A stretch of DNA of 64,000 nucleotides from Carposina sasakii. Its lineage: Eukaryota; Arthropoda; Insecta; Lepidoptera; Carposinidae. The position numbers and the translations under genes are program-made. Positions 41,901 through 56,900 of this stretch are shown piece after piece; the first letter of the stretch is position 1, and each line of letters begins with the position of its first letter. The DNA lies in assembly GCA_014607495.2 (NCBI GenBank), contig CP053154.1, positions 9,796,001 through 9,860,000 of the forward strand, in the 5' to 3' direction. Below the pieces are notes generated by a model. That model ran no database searches and was not told the DNA's origin. It saw only the letters and a program-made list of their open reading frames with translations.

Positions 41901-44900
41901 GCTTTGGCTTTGCTATTGAAAGTTAAGTAAGGGGGCCTTATGATGCCACGGGTGTTGGCGTAACATATGTCGATTAACAATTTTAATTGGTTTCCGGATT
42001 AGCAGCTATGTATTTATGGTTGCATACTAGGAGCTTGGATCTGACTTCTCGTTACGACTGTAGTGTCTTGTGTTCCTGATCATGAGTCGGCAGATCCGAG
42101 GGTCAACGGAAGGTGTAGGGCCCGGTGGTGGGCGAACCCTCGATGGAAATTTGAACTTCCGAATAGTGACGCCTGATATAATTAAATATTCATTCAAAAT
42201 TGGTCCTAAGTGTGTTGACAAGATTATACTGATCAATATTGTAGCTTCTTCCTAAAGACTAGCCCTAAGTAGATAGGTACTTACATCGATGTACTGGCTT
42301 AAAGCGGCCTGGCAGCCAGCTAGTTGCTCCGAAATAGCGTCAAGCATAGGCTGCAGCCGCGTGGACTGCAACAGGGCTGACAGACGAGGGTCGGTTTCCA
42401 CCACCCGCATGGCCTGGCGAAACCCTTGGTCCACTTTGCGGAATCGCCCGCCCAACTCGCCGTCATCGCCAGATAAAATAGGCTCTAGGTATAACCATCT
42501 GTAAACACCTTAAGCTAATGAGCAGGTACTTGAATATTTTTGTTGTAGGCATGTTTGATTTACCTACCCTTTTTAACTCTGAGCGATGGACCCTAGAATT
42601 CTGTCGTTGCGAACTCTTAATTTTTTTTTATAATAAGATTGAAATTTTTAAAACGAATAGGTATAATTTATTTAGTCGTGACGTCCGGTCAGCACTCAGA
42701 AGTAGGTAGGTGATGAATCTTAGGAATCTTAAGCTGATGGTATCGACTGGCAACTAAGTAGCGGCTATGGTTTCCTACGATAGCAATTTGCGGTACCAAT
42801 ATGAAAAGTTCCGTATAGACCGCGACATGACGTCACTGCTATCCTTGGAAAGGGAACGATAGCTTTGGGATTTGAGATTTCACCAACAACTTTCAGTTTT
42901 TGGAGTTTTGTATTAGATATCTCACGATCCCGGGGCAGATGGATGATAGATATATTTTAAAGTCTTTTAAGATATAAGCCTACCAAATGGTTATAACATA
43001 CACGTATCTTATATATAAACCACAGATTTAATAATACTATACTGCATATAAACTGTTCTACATAAAGTAACACTTGCATACAACAATGCTCAATCTGTAG
43101 CTTAGGGACCTACTCTGTCTCCAAATCCCAGTTCTATTGGGTGGCAATTTTGGATGCCTGTTGAAACCTATTAGAATTACAGATCTAGAATATACTTAGC
43201 AACCGTTTCCTCAATAATGGAAGTGATTGCTGTTATTAGAGGGGCATGATGACGTCATTACAGTGATGTAGCGTCTTGAGGGCGGGTAGATAACAGCAGA
43301 TATAGAGAAACTATTATTTATGTCAGTAGAAATCCAAGTAAAATTCAGTGAATTGTAATAATACTCGTAGTGGTTAGTTTCCTTAGCGACAACTTGAGAA
43401 TAGCTGACAGGTTAAATCGGAAATAATCACAGAAGTAACCGTGTGCCGGACCCCAAAAGTTATGTGGTAAGGACAAAATATAGTTAGGTCTAGTTTGAAA
43501 AGGTAGAAATAGATTAGATTCTGATTTATAAATCGGTTGGCACTAGGTAATAACATTTTATTCAACCTAATTTAATGTAATAAAATATATACATAATCAA
43601 AAGTTTTATAAAATCAAATGGAGCAATATGGCCTACATATGTAAATTATTTGTTTAAATCAGTTAGAAATAATGGATAGGACAGAAATAATCTTCATATC
43701 GGGTTATTCGTCTACGGAACTAAGTGATAAGCAAAATAAAACTAAAATAATATGTTAAAGTTTTTACTAACAATATTCCACAATTTAAGTATTGGTGCCT
43801 TATAGTTTGTTACAAAATATTTTCATTTATATCAAATTAATCGTTACTTACTCTAAGCGGAATTTCATATTGACAAAATTCATAGTAACTTAGTAGAACA
43901 ATATAATAATAAGATACCCTAATTAAGTAATAGTAAAGTAACAAACCATTTAGACAACTGGCAGTTTCATACATGCACAACATACACAGTGAAATATTAC
44001 ATAGCTATAACGCAAACACATAAAATAACATATAAAAGACAAACGTTAATAAATGCATTATAAATTATTAATTTATTGTATTAACAAGGGGCACGAATAC
44101 TTAAAACTAATGATGAAATTTTCAAAATATCTATAGCATTCTAAGTCTAGCAATATTTTTCTATATCTCTATCATTATGTCACACGAAGAAAAATTACAC
44201 TTACTTATAAGACAATAAGAAATATGTATATAAACATATTGTATCACTCTTATACATTAGTTAATTCTTTGGAATAGAGTTATAAATACAAAACATAAGA
44301 CACTTTTGTAACGCACTTACTCTTCCCCGTAAAATAAGCATCTGACATAATACAATATTGAGGGAGATATTAAATCAATTGTAATGTACAAAAACTTTTA
44401 TAAGTTCTAGGTTATTTAATACATAGAAAAATTTCAAAGCATAATATAAGAACAAATGTTAACAATACGTAATGTTTGTTACTTTAAGCTGCACTTGCAC
44501 CAAGGTCTTAAATTTTAAGTGACTCATGTAACTAAACATCGGACTGACATCTCTCTTAGTTTTTGTGAAGACTTAAGGACATTAACCGGCATCGGCATGA
44601 AAATGCCCCAAGATTAAGGCAGAAGGTACAAATGAAATTTACTGTACATTCTCATTGTATGAATTCGATTAGTACCCTTTTCTTCATCGACTGTTTCTAA
44701 ATTAATTTGTAAGTTTCTCTGGAAACATCATTATCGAGTAAGTATACTCGTATTAAAGTTTGGAACCCTGTAGTTTGACTACATAACTAAGCTGTCACAG
44801 TATTATACAGTTGGACATCCAATTATTTTATGGCACATATAATAGCAGCAATAGCATGGTTGCATGAATTCACTAATAATCTAATAATTTACGTCGTACA

Positions 44901-47900
44901 AGATCGGTAATTATCAGATCGTTTCGTAATTTCAGACAAGTAATAATTCATTTGGGAATTCAATTCATTGATTTCCTTCTCTAATCGATTTAATTGATCA
45001 TTGTGGTTGTTATATAATTCTTCCATATTTGCTAAAAGTTTAAGTTGTATTCTAGTACCACTGGCTAGCTTGCTAGCACGATTCAACAATAGCTGTGCTC
45101 GATCTCTCGAGTTTGATGTCTGACTTGCGCGATCAGCAAGTGATGCATTTGCATTTTTGAAGTTTAGTCTCAAATCCCTTGCTTTCTGTTCAGCGCCTTC
45201 AGCTCTAATAACTACATCATCTGCCTCCTGTTTCACTTGTTCTGCATCGCTTTCTATTTTCAATATATCCTTTTGTAAATCGGAAAGCCGGAGGCGAAGT
45301 CCTTCCACTTGATCTTTAGTCTCATTTGCTTTTTTCTGAGCTTGTTCAGTTTCCTGAGTTATAGGAATTAGGTCACTTTTAGCAGCTTCGATGTCACCAT
45401 TTGCTTTAATAATTGCATCTTCTGCGGCATTTTGTGCAGCTTGAGCTTCATTCAAAGCTTCAAGAACCTTATTTGCAGTTTGTAGAGTGACATTCGCTTC
45501 TCTATGTATCGCAGTAGCATTCTGTTTTAGTGCTTTTGCCCTGTCTAGATCTGGTTTAGTCTCCAAAATAATATTTTCAATATTAGTTAATTGGGATACA
45601 GTAGAATTGATGCGTTGCGATAACTCTGTAATTTCTTTAGGTTCTATGCTTATCGATAAATTAAGAATATCATTTGCTAAAGCCCTGACGTCAGCCGGTG
45701 TATTTGAAGTGTTTGATAAAAATTCTTTTAATTCAGTTGTTAATTGAGCGCTTTCATTTGTAACTCTACCTACTGATACTTTTAAAGTTGCAGCTCTGCC
45801 GTGTAAATTTTGTGCCTTTGCACGAACAGCAACAGTATCTTGCTTAGCCTGGGAAATAGAACGGTACAAATCTTCAGCTGTGAGTTCATGTTCTTTAATT
45901 CTATGCTCAGTCTTATTTGCAAAATCTAATGCTTGTTCTGCTTTAGTAACAGCACCCAGATCACAAGATATACCGCCGCATTTTCCACAGCCAGCACCAC
46001 CACAAATATCGCAAGTATCACTTTCCTGTCCACACATTTTGTCATTCAATTTGGGTAATTGTGATTCCAACTGTGTCATCTGATCTTGAATATCATTTAG
46101 TCTGTTATCGTTTTCAGTCTGAGTATTATTAAAGTTTGAATATTGCATTTCTATGAGGCGATCCGTATTTTTTATTTGGCGATCTGTATTTGCAATGATA
46201 GTCTGCGCGTTTTCGGCATCATCAGCTGCTTTTAATGCCCTTTGTTTAGCTTCTCGTGTTAAATTCAGCGCACCCTCAAGATTAGCTTCTTGTAATGTTG
46301 TTGCATTATTTCCCAAATCTTGAGTCTTCAATTTCAATTTATCAATACTTTGTCTTAAGCTATCTAGGGTAACATTGCCTAAATTGATTTTGGACATTAT
46401 ATCATTTAAATTATTGTTACTATCTTTCACTTTGTTTTCGGATTCAGTTAATTTTTCTTGTAAGCTTGTTACGTTAGACATCAGTTCTGCTACAGTAGAT
46501 TGTCCTAACTTAGTGCTATCAAGAATATGTTCTACTTCTGCTAATTTTTTGGTCATATCATCAAAGTCTCGGGTATACGCACCTGTGGCACCAACAACTT
46601 TAATTTTGCTAGCGTTTCCAATGGCATAGTCGGTTTGTAACTTCAAATCATCAATAAGGCGATCCCAATTGTCAAAACATTCACCACAAGCATAACATTG
46701 TGGAGCATCCCCTAAATAGCCTCTAGCACACATGTCACATTTGTACCCACCAATACCAGGCTTACATGGGCAAGCTCCAGTTTTTTGATCACATTGTCTG
46801 GAAAGAGACCCATAGGGGTCACATTCACATTCGTGACATTCAATATTGGGGTCACCCCAATGATTTTCTTCACAAAGGTCACATTTTCTTCCACCATAAC
46901 CAGGTTTGCACTCACATTGCCCAATATATGGGTTACATTGAGGTGATATAGATCCAACTAAATCACACTCGCATGGATCACATCCTTTGCCTAAAGCAAT
47001 TCGCCAGTGATTTTCGGTACATTGATCACAATTTCTCCCCATAACATTGGGATAACAGTGACATTGGCCTGTAATACCATCGCATTGACCTTGTGTGAAA
47101 TTGGTTCCCAATTCACTACAGTTACACTTGTAACATGACTTTTCTAAAGCGTCGCCATAATAGCCATTTTCACAAACTTCACAATGGTCGCCAGCAGTAT
47201 TGTATAAACATTGTAAACATTTTCCAGAATAGGGATCACAATTACCAGGTTTAGTTATATCGATATTGTCACTACATTCGCATCTTTCGCACGTGCTTTT
47301 GAACGGATCACCATAGTAATTATCGGCACAAACATCGCAATAATCTCCAGCATAACCTTCTTTACAATCGCATATTACCTTTTTATCCGGTTCCAATTCA
47401 CATCGATCAGCGTGGCTACTTATGCTAAGGTCATTTCTAGTACCAGGACAGGGACATGGTTTGCAAGCTATATTAATACCGAGTCGTGGATCTCCGAAGA
47501 AACCTTCGACGCATCGCTCGCAACGATGTCCTTCAGTAAAATCTGTACAATCTCTACAAGCTCCTGTTCTATCTTCGCATTCCACAGCATGACCGTTACA
47601 ATCACACTGCTGACAATTCGGGAAATTGAAATAACCAGGTTGACACAAATCACAGGCTCGACCGTAAGTATTCGCTCTACATTTACATTGCCCGCTAGTA
47701 GCGTCACAGAAATTATCCAAAGAGCCAATGCTATTACAATCACATCTTTTACATCCAAATTTACCAAAACCGTATGTGCCAGGAGCACATCGATCACATC
47801 GAGCACCTACAATATTTTCAACACAATGACAATAGCCCGTATACGGGTCACACTGAAAACTCTTTGATCCCGAAGGGTCACATTGACATGACTGTGAACC

Positions 47901-50900
47901 ATTATTAATATAAAATCCTGCGCTAACATGATACTTTTTACAAATTTCATTAACATTATCCCTATTGATATTGTAGTAATATGGATCACCACAATTGTAT
48001 CGATTGAATTCCTCAGCCATTGAACTGCCTGGCGCTAAGAATGGTAAATCTTCAAATGATGGAACAAGAACAATGGAGTCTATTAAAACAGTCGCTCTAG
48101 AGTTAGATGACCGGCCGTCTTGTCTACCTAGGTAAATACGTATTTCAGTATCCTTTCCTTTCTCTAAACAAACCGCTGGTTTCACTAAAACGCTACTAGA
48201 ATTAGCTGGGAAATTTGTATAAAGAGTGTCGTCCTGAGGACGGATATTAGCGCAAGGTGAATCAGGATCTATACCTAATGGCCTTTTTACGAAAATTGTG
48301 GCTTCTTCCCAATCTAGAGGTGACTGTGGTTCGTATCTAATTAGAATATTATAGTTCATGCTTTTCTTTATGTTATTAATATCAAATACTAATGTGCTTC
48401 CTTCAGGAATCTTCATGAAACCAGGACCAGTCCAAGTTTCTCTCCTTCCGTCCGGATAGTTTTCTCTAATTACAACATGACACAATTGACTTTGAATAGC
48501 ATTATCATCTATTTGGGAATCGCATTGGCTGGATTCACCCTCAATGACAATAGAATCAAGTGCACCGACAAAGAAGTTTTGTATCGGCTGGTCACAACGG
48601 AGTCCTGTAACATTTGGACGACACTTACACTGTCCAGTTATCACATCACAATCTTGATCCAACGAACCACCAACATCACAATCACACGGTGCACAACCAT
48701 CATCACTTTCGGAGAGCCCATAAAACTGTGGAAGACATTGATCACAATTCCTACCAGTCACATGGCGTTTGCAAAAACAGTTTCCTGTCAGCGCGTCACA
48801 ACCGTTTATTGTGCCTAACTGATTGCAGGTACACGAAATACAACCTTCAGGGTTCTGTGGATCAAAGTTCCAATATCCATCGACGCATCGATCACATCTA
48901 GGCCCGTCAACATAAGTTTTACATAAACACCGTCCAGCTGTTTTATTATTAGCTAAATCTGTTTCATCATCACATAGAATTTCTTTATCCGTAGTTCCTT
49001 CTGGGTCGCAGTCACATGGCTTACAGATGTCTGCACTTTGAATGTCTAAATTAGGATCACGATAGAACTTTGGTTTACAGCGTTCACAATTTATTCCCAT
49101 AGTGTTATGTTGACAGTTATCGCAAACTCCTCCACTTACTTTTCCTGTTTTATTAAATACGGCTGGATCAAAATGGCAAACAGTAGCATGGTTATTGCAT
49201 GTGCAGCGTTTGCAAGCGTTTGATGTTTTTCCTATAGCAGGTTGCCAGGGAAAATCATTGTAAAAATCTTCGCAATATTCACAATTTAAACCTCGTGTAT
49301 TATGCGTACACTCACAACGCCCGTGCACCATATTGGTTTTAGATTCAACTCCCGGCATAGGCAAGCATCTGGATGCATGACCATAACAAGAACAAGAGCC
49401 GCGCACCGTCATTTCATATATGGAATAGTAGTATTTTTCTTGAATTTCTGGTCTGTTGTCTAATAAGTCGTCTCCCAATGTATGTAATTTCGTCATATTA
49501 ATTCTCAGATTGGTCATGCGAACCAAACTTTGTACTTCTTCAGAGTATGGATCGGTATTGTTAATAATATTGGGTGTTAAAACCCGGAAAATTACTTCAC
49601 CTTCAGTAGAGGGCGCGACTCCAGAATAGCGCGATTCACAAACCACTTCAGTCAAAGACCGCTGGGAATGGGTTGGTATTCCGGGGAACGACTCTTCGCA
49701 ATTATGTGCGAAGTAGCGATACACATGCCATGTTTTACCAAAGTCGGAAGATCTCTCCACTAGCATAGCGGACGGTCGAAAAGTTTTGAACTGAATAATT
49801 AAATGCGTAAGATGAAATTCAGCTTCCATATCGAGTTCAATCGTAACATTTTCCTTGCCATTCTCAGATTGCCACCAAGACTTGTTTCTCGTTCCAGGGT
49901 AGTACTTATATATTATGTTTTGTACACGATGATTTAAGCTGGGATTGTTGATGGTGCTATTGTTTGAATCGCACCAAAAGCACTTCTTCCGTTCCTCTAA
50001 ATGGGACACTATGCAGTATCGCTGCCGGCTGTTGAGACCGCAAGTGGAGGAGGCAAATAGTCTGTTTTCACGTCCGATGAGGAGGTTGCCAGTGGCGGGG
50101 TAGCAAGAGCTGAGTTCGCAGGATCGGTCGAGCAGGCGCGCTTCGAGGCGCTGGCGGTCGCGCTCCCGGTTGTAGACGGCATGCGCGGCGGCCACTAGCG
50201 CCGCGGCGATACACAAGGCGCGCAGAGCCATGGCGCGGTCGATCTCACGCGCGCCGCTCGGTACACTGCCGGCAGCCTCGCTCGACTCGCGCGCCGCCCG
50301 CGCCCCCCGCTGCCCTACTTACACAGGGACTGACTCGGAACTTTACGATTGTACTACGATACGAGCTTTGAAATGTAATCAAATCACTTATACGAAAACC
50401 AAAAACTTCCTTTTTCTCGGAATTACCTATATAGTGCATAGTGAAACAAAATTAAATAGTAAGTAAAATACTACAATACTCGTACGTTATCTATCTAAAG
50501 AAAATGTATGTCTAGTGTAAATGTAAGCTATTTTACATTTGTAAAATAAGTTATATTGATGGTCGTGTTATTGTCGTTGTGTCGTCGTCGTCATTGGATT
50601 TACAGTCATCTTTTAGTTTAGTGTCATATGAAACTTTGCTTTCTTCCAGCAGAATAGTATGAAATAATTTAATTAAGTAAATACTTCAATGTTTAAATAG
50701 AATAAACCCGTCTATTAAACACAGAATAAGGTAGCATTTATTACATGCACTTATTGTGCTCTACAACTAGATGGACAAAATATGACCAAATATAAAAAAA
50801 ACCGGCCAAGGGCTCCGTACAAACCTGTTTTATTACATGACGTAATTAAAAATTTACGGATTTCGCAATTTTTCCTTTATCTGTGCTATATGACGTTTAA

Positions 50901-53900
50901 CGATTGCAACCCTGTATGTTTTTCAACCCGGCCGAGTCCGCTAACATTCGCTGCCAACTCGGCCGGGCCGGGTTGATGTGTTAGGATGAAACCTATAAGT
51001 ATTTTATGAAAATTTGCTTTAAGTAAATGGAGGAAAATAATAATTCAAGATTACGGAATAATATTTATTTCAAATCAGCAAATCAACAATAATTAGTCTT
51101 AATCAGTCTCCTTAAAGCACGAGTTTTTAATACAGTATTAGTAAGTTTCACTTATGAACGGAATAGTAACATTAGTGTTACTAATTAAGTTTAAGCAAGT
51201 ATTAGTATTCAGTTATTACGTTTAGAATAGAAATGATCTTCCACGCGCTGATGAAATGCCTGGATTTAGAGAATTTCGAGAAAAGTTTGGAAAGTAGTCA
51301 GATTATTAAAGAAATCGCCCACAATTTAATTACATACTAATAATAAGTACTATACAGAGTAAAGAGAAAGACCGGAGAGGTAAGCACGAACCTCTCGATA
51401 GTCCGTAACGCTATCGTCAAACTGTCAATTCCCATAGATTTTGCTAGCAAGTTGCTAGCGTTACGCCGCGTAAAAAGGTTCGTGCTTATCCCATTGCTTG
51501 CTTAAAGTTAATTACTAATACTAATGTAACTATTTGAAAACATAGTATTAAAATAAGAAACTGGCGCGTCGGAACGGCAACATCGCGGTTTGCAGCGCTT
51601 GGCATGCCAATTTTCTACAAGTTGGAGCTTCCGTGCCGCAGTTTTCGTACCTACCGGGCCCGGTGGATGTCTAAAAGGCCCTGCGAGCGGGTTTGCGATC
51701 TCTAATGAATGACGTTGTTTCGTACCATATTCCAAGATTCTAAGTTCACGGGAAGTACATTTCCTTGTGAAAGTCGAAAATTTGCGGAAATTTGCGACAT
51801 AAACGGCTGTATTTTTTTATTGCGTTGACTTAGAAGTATAATTTTTTTACAACTCTTAGGGACAGTAGACCTGCGTATTTGATATAAATTTCAGCTTGAT
51901 ACCTTCACGCGTTCCTGAGAAAATCTATACAGACAGATGAACGGACAACAAAGTGACCCGTTTTTACCTTACGAGGTACAGAATCCTAAAAATAGAGATA
52001 AAAATTGAGTTCTTGTGAAATAACTAAGTAAATTCCTTGGAACTTTATCAAGAATAGAGCAGGTAGCAAAGCTTAGTCCCAAGTCCGTCCCTGTGCGAGG
52101 CGACGACCGCTCCCGCCCGCGTCTCTCGTGCCGTTCCCCCGAAACGGGCACTAACCAACAAAAATAACACATGCTTTCGGGATGCGCTTTTTGTTTTGGT
52201 CATTATTACGGCACACGACCCAATCCCCTTCCTAGTCTCGGATTCCGACTTATCGAAACTGGTTTGCGCGCCGCCGACCTGCCTTTCACATTTGCAGCCT
52301 TTGAAAATTTACGAGCCCTTGCAATTGTAAGCATCAAAGACGTAGAGCTTTTTTACGTGAAAAGCTTACCTTGGGTATTAATTTGTTAGAGGTATAATGA
52401 TGAGTACATATAAGATATATCATAAAAAGTTTCTTAACTAACTACCTATCAAACTCCAAGCTAACTTATGTAGATAGAGCTTTAGCAACTCTACAAATTC
52501 TTACACATCTACCTAAATATAGATTCCTTCTATAATAAAATTGATTTTTGCCTAAGTAGGTAGTTAATACATATATTATTATTTACAAGTGATACTAATA
52601 TGATTATTTCCTCCCTAAATTTTGTGTAAGTACCAAAACCAACCTAAGCCCTTGTTATCTGTCTGCATCACGCCAGGTAGTTTTCAGTAGAGTTTAAAAT
52701 TATCCATCAAAACCTAGCCGAAAAAAAGCTATTAATCAGGGCCGGCAAACGATCATTAAATTGTATAATTATAAATAATGGTACATCTAGCTACATCAGA
52801 ATGACGCAGAGCGGCTTGTAGCGGCAGAGCTGAGCGTCGGCCTTCCGCCCTACACATCCGCTGTAGATAAACATTCGCGATCTCAGCCAACATTAATGTT
52901 TCAGCACTAGAAACTATAGGTATGCTAGTTCAAATTTGGGTGCAAACAGACTGTATCGGCGGTTCCTTAACCCTAAAACGTAAAGTTGGCATGTCCCTTT
53001 ACAAATGAAAGTTATATCAACTAAGAACTTAAACAGGTGTTTAACAAAGAAACCTATGTAATCTAGTATGGCTATAAACTGGCAATTTAAATTATCGTTT
53101 AGAATAGGCTCTACCTCACCCAAAAAAAAAAACAAATAATTCATTTCAATAAACTAAAATGACATCCAAAACGTGTGACATATTCTGGGAAAAGTAGAGA
53201 TACTAAACCAAAAGGTCTGAAACATGCAATAAAGCACACTAACTATGAATGGACACAAAAACGGACACTTTTGTCCGTCACGAGCAGCCAAGGGTCGCTA
53301 GAACAAAAGCTGGCTCTCAAAAAACTAATGAACTGTGCACGTAGTTAGAATGCACACTAGCGGACAAACAGGACCTGTTCAGTTCAATGTTATTCAGATG
53401 AATTCACTTCACTGAATATAGACATACCAGTATTGTATACAATTGTAAGGTTACTGTGACTAGGCTAGTTTATTGTAAAAAGGAAAAATACGAGGAAATA
53501 CTCAAGTTGCTCGTCTGATGGTTATTACCCGAGTTTATTTTATTATTTTAGTTACTACACGTGCTGGTTCTACCCGAGTTTATTTTGTTATTTTAGTTCC
53601 TACATGTGCTGGTTTTATTATTTAAGAGCCGATTTTTCCATTGGCCAGGTAATCTATCTGAAGGATAAAGTTAACACTGTCTCTATCTTGATCAAGTTTA
53701 AGAGAAAGACAGCATCATTTTCATCTTCTACGAGTATTCAGGCTTATATATCTATTCCATTAGAACAAAAATCAACCCTTAGGAAAATACAAATCAACGA
53801 AACGTCCTAATCCGAGTAACATAAAAACGTATTTCTACGAAGTATTCATCGAAATGTTATAAAGGGAGTGGTAAATGTCAAATGCATTCACATTATGACG

Positions 53901-56900
53901 CGTGGATAAATCATTAGCGAAGCAGCGAAGTTTGCTATCAACTGTCCCAAGATGGGCATGAACAATCTGAGGAGTAGTTCCTCTTAGCCAACCTTAATAT
54001 CGTACTTACAGAATAGTTAAAAGATTATGAAAAAGAAGTTTAGTTTAAGCATTGGCAAATACAGAGAAATATTGCGAGTGGGGTCATAAGCCTATTACAC
54101 GTGTCACGTCCACTACCATCATCAGCCCGTATGTTCTCTCTACGGACTACGTGCCTTTGGCTTCCATCATCTCCGCTCAGGGTGCCAGTCCAAGATTTCA
54201 ACCGCGACCATGGACATATAAGGACATAACAGACGAATTGTAAAAAACAAAGAAAGAAATCTATGCTTTTGGTATACGAGTACATATTGGTACTTTCTTC
54301 AAATTCATATTTTTACATTCTGCAATTTTGTGATACCTATTCCTCAACTTGAATATTGGAATTGACTAGTTTGACTAGGATAGACGTTTCTATAATTATG
54401 TATTATCTGTATTTAGATATTGTTGCTTCGTATCCTTGATCTATAGAATGATCTTAATAGGTAAAGAAGAGTATCAACTATCAAACTATGTTACACGAGT
54501 GGAATAACATTAGACCGTAAAAAATAATTATTTTATTTCGGTCGGGATTTCGGTCGAGATGTAATTAAAGTAACTAGAAATAAAATTCGTAGAATTGACC
54601 TCGATAAGGGGTTATCGCTGAAACGGACGAAATAGTACAACTATTGTCATTATCATTGTAAAGAGGCCGCTGCTTAATATTTTTTGCTAGTTACTTTATC
54701 TATTTTATTTGAATATAGCCATAATAATATATACTATACTATATACATATATTATATTATATTATTTATATACATACAGGATGATTTTTGGTCGTCAACG
54801 TTCCCGAAAACTACGGAATCTACTCATCATCACGATAATTTTTCTCCATGGAAGCATACCTGGGAAGTGTCTCATTTCCAAAATATTAGGGTCTAAAGTT
54901 GAGTAAATAGACTGCGTTTTTCTGCATAAATGCACATTGACGCGTGTAGCAAGATTTTTTCACGAGAAATAATTAATATCTGTCTATGAAAAAACTATCA
55001 TAAACACTGGACACTATAAATTTCACCCCATCAAGTAATAAAAAAAAAAAAAAAATAAAAATTTACATCGTTTCCCAGCATTTTTTTGGCATAAACTTAC
55101 TTTATTTGATGTATAGAGTACGTACCCTTCGTTAAGGGTGGCAACGAAAAAACATCCTGTATAATAAAAATGTAACGGATCGCTGTCTGTACATGGAAGA
55201 TATATGAGAAAAAATATTGTAGGAGACCTTTATTAACACAATAGTACCCAAAAGAATGCTTTTTGGATTTTTTGTCTGTTTGTCTGTGCGTTTGTGCACG
55301 CTAATCTCAGAAACGGCTGAACCGATTTCGATGCAGTTTTCAGGAATATATTGTGACACGTCCCACTTAACATATAGGTTGCTTTTTATCCCGGGAAAAT
55401 GTTTTTATTCAGGATAATTTCGACATTTTGTTTTTTCTGTAGTCCACGCGGACGGAGTCGCGGGCGTCCACTAGTATAACATAAACCTCTACGTTTGGTC
55501 TACCTATGATATGATCTATTTACAGTAAGCATACCTAGTTACTTAATATGCAAGTAAATAAAACAAGATGTCAGTGCCTTAACCCCATGTTTATTGTTCC
55601 CGATTGCTTTCTTGATTGATTTTACACGCCGCCGTAACATAGACGGGGCATTAGGCTACAATTTTACAGTTTCATTTTACTAAAACCTTAACGGCCTATT
55701 TCACAGAGCCTTTTCAACATAAATATGATGTTTCGACTAATGTATTAATTGTACATACATAATTACAATAAGGATGTCTAATACATGATTAAGTAGTACA
55801 GCGGCCGCTGTGAATGAACGCTTCAGCGATAAGGGTTCATTCTCAAAAGGCGGGTACAGTACCAAAGGTCACATCAGATAAAAGTATTCGTCGCCGAATT
55901 ACTTTATCTAATATGCTTACGTGTTTTCAAGAACCCCATTTTTTATCTTCCCACATTATAAAGTTAAATTAGATCAAAACCATACAGGAAATATATTCTA
56001 AAATTGTGCACGAAGTACAAAGCTGAAGGGGTCGTAAAATCCTTACCGCACTGAAATACTAGCAACTACCTCCTATCTTAAATTTAGAATGGTGGCATAG
56101 AATGGTGAAACTTTTGGTGAAGCACTTCGGTTGTAAGAAATAGTTCAAGTAAGTATCATCAAAATTACCGGTCGGTTTAGTACCCCTCGATAGAAATCTT
56201 CGATAGAATTTTATTTAGACACTAGTGGACGCCCGCGACTCCGTCCACGTGGACTAAAGAAAAAAAAACAAAATATTTGAAATTATCCGGGATAAAAACA
56301 TTTTCCCGGGATAAAAAGTAGCCTATATGTTAAGTGGGACCTGTCACAATATATTCCTGAAAACTGCATCGAAATCGGTTAAGCCATTTCTGAGATTAGC
56401 GTGCACAAACGCACAAACAGACAAACCGACAAACAGACAAAAATTCCAAAAATCATTGTTTTGGGTACTATTGCGTTGATAAAGGTATTCTATAATATCT
56501 TTTCTTATATATGTACAGACGTATGTATAAATGGGTTTATATCTAGCTTGGCTACAGCTACTAAAGACTACATCTGAGCTAAGGCCGTCCAAGTTTGATT
56601 TATGAAGTCATTATTGACATTGCAAGGGAAAAAAATGGTTACGCAATAATTTACGATGGGTTTGATAAAAATAGTACAATTTTATGTAGTCATTTCATGT
56701 TTAACTACGCATATTTATTAAGCCCACGCATTACCACGATATTCCTTCGTAGAGTATTATTTGTATATCGGCACAGGTCATAGGGCCGCGGCAATATAAA
56801 ATATATATTATGTTCAATACATAACTAGATATAAATTATTAGGAATGTATCCAAAGGTACTTTGACTAACATTAAAAGAACTATGTTATATTTGGTTCTA

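Noticed and set aside
47412..47867. Plus-strand frame of 151 codons inside LanB1
   Set aside because: It is a shadow of the Cys-rich EGF repeats read antisense.
50268..50320. Mini-intron in the LanB1 5' UTR
   Set aside because: A gtaagt and a ggcag are about 50 bp apart, too short for a usual insect intron and with a poor pyrimidine tract.
50245..50439. Minus-strand frame directly upstream of LanB1
   Set aside because: No homology; it reads through the CpG-rich 5' flank and does not connect in frame with the laminin ATG.
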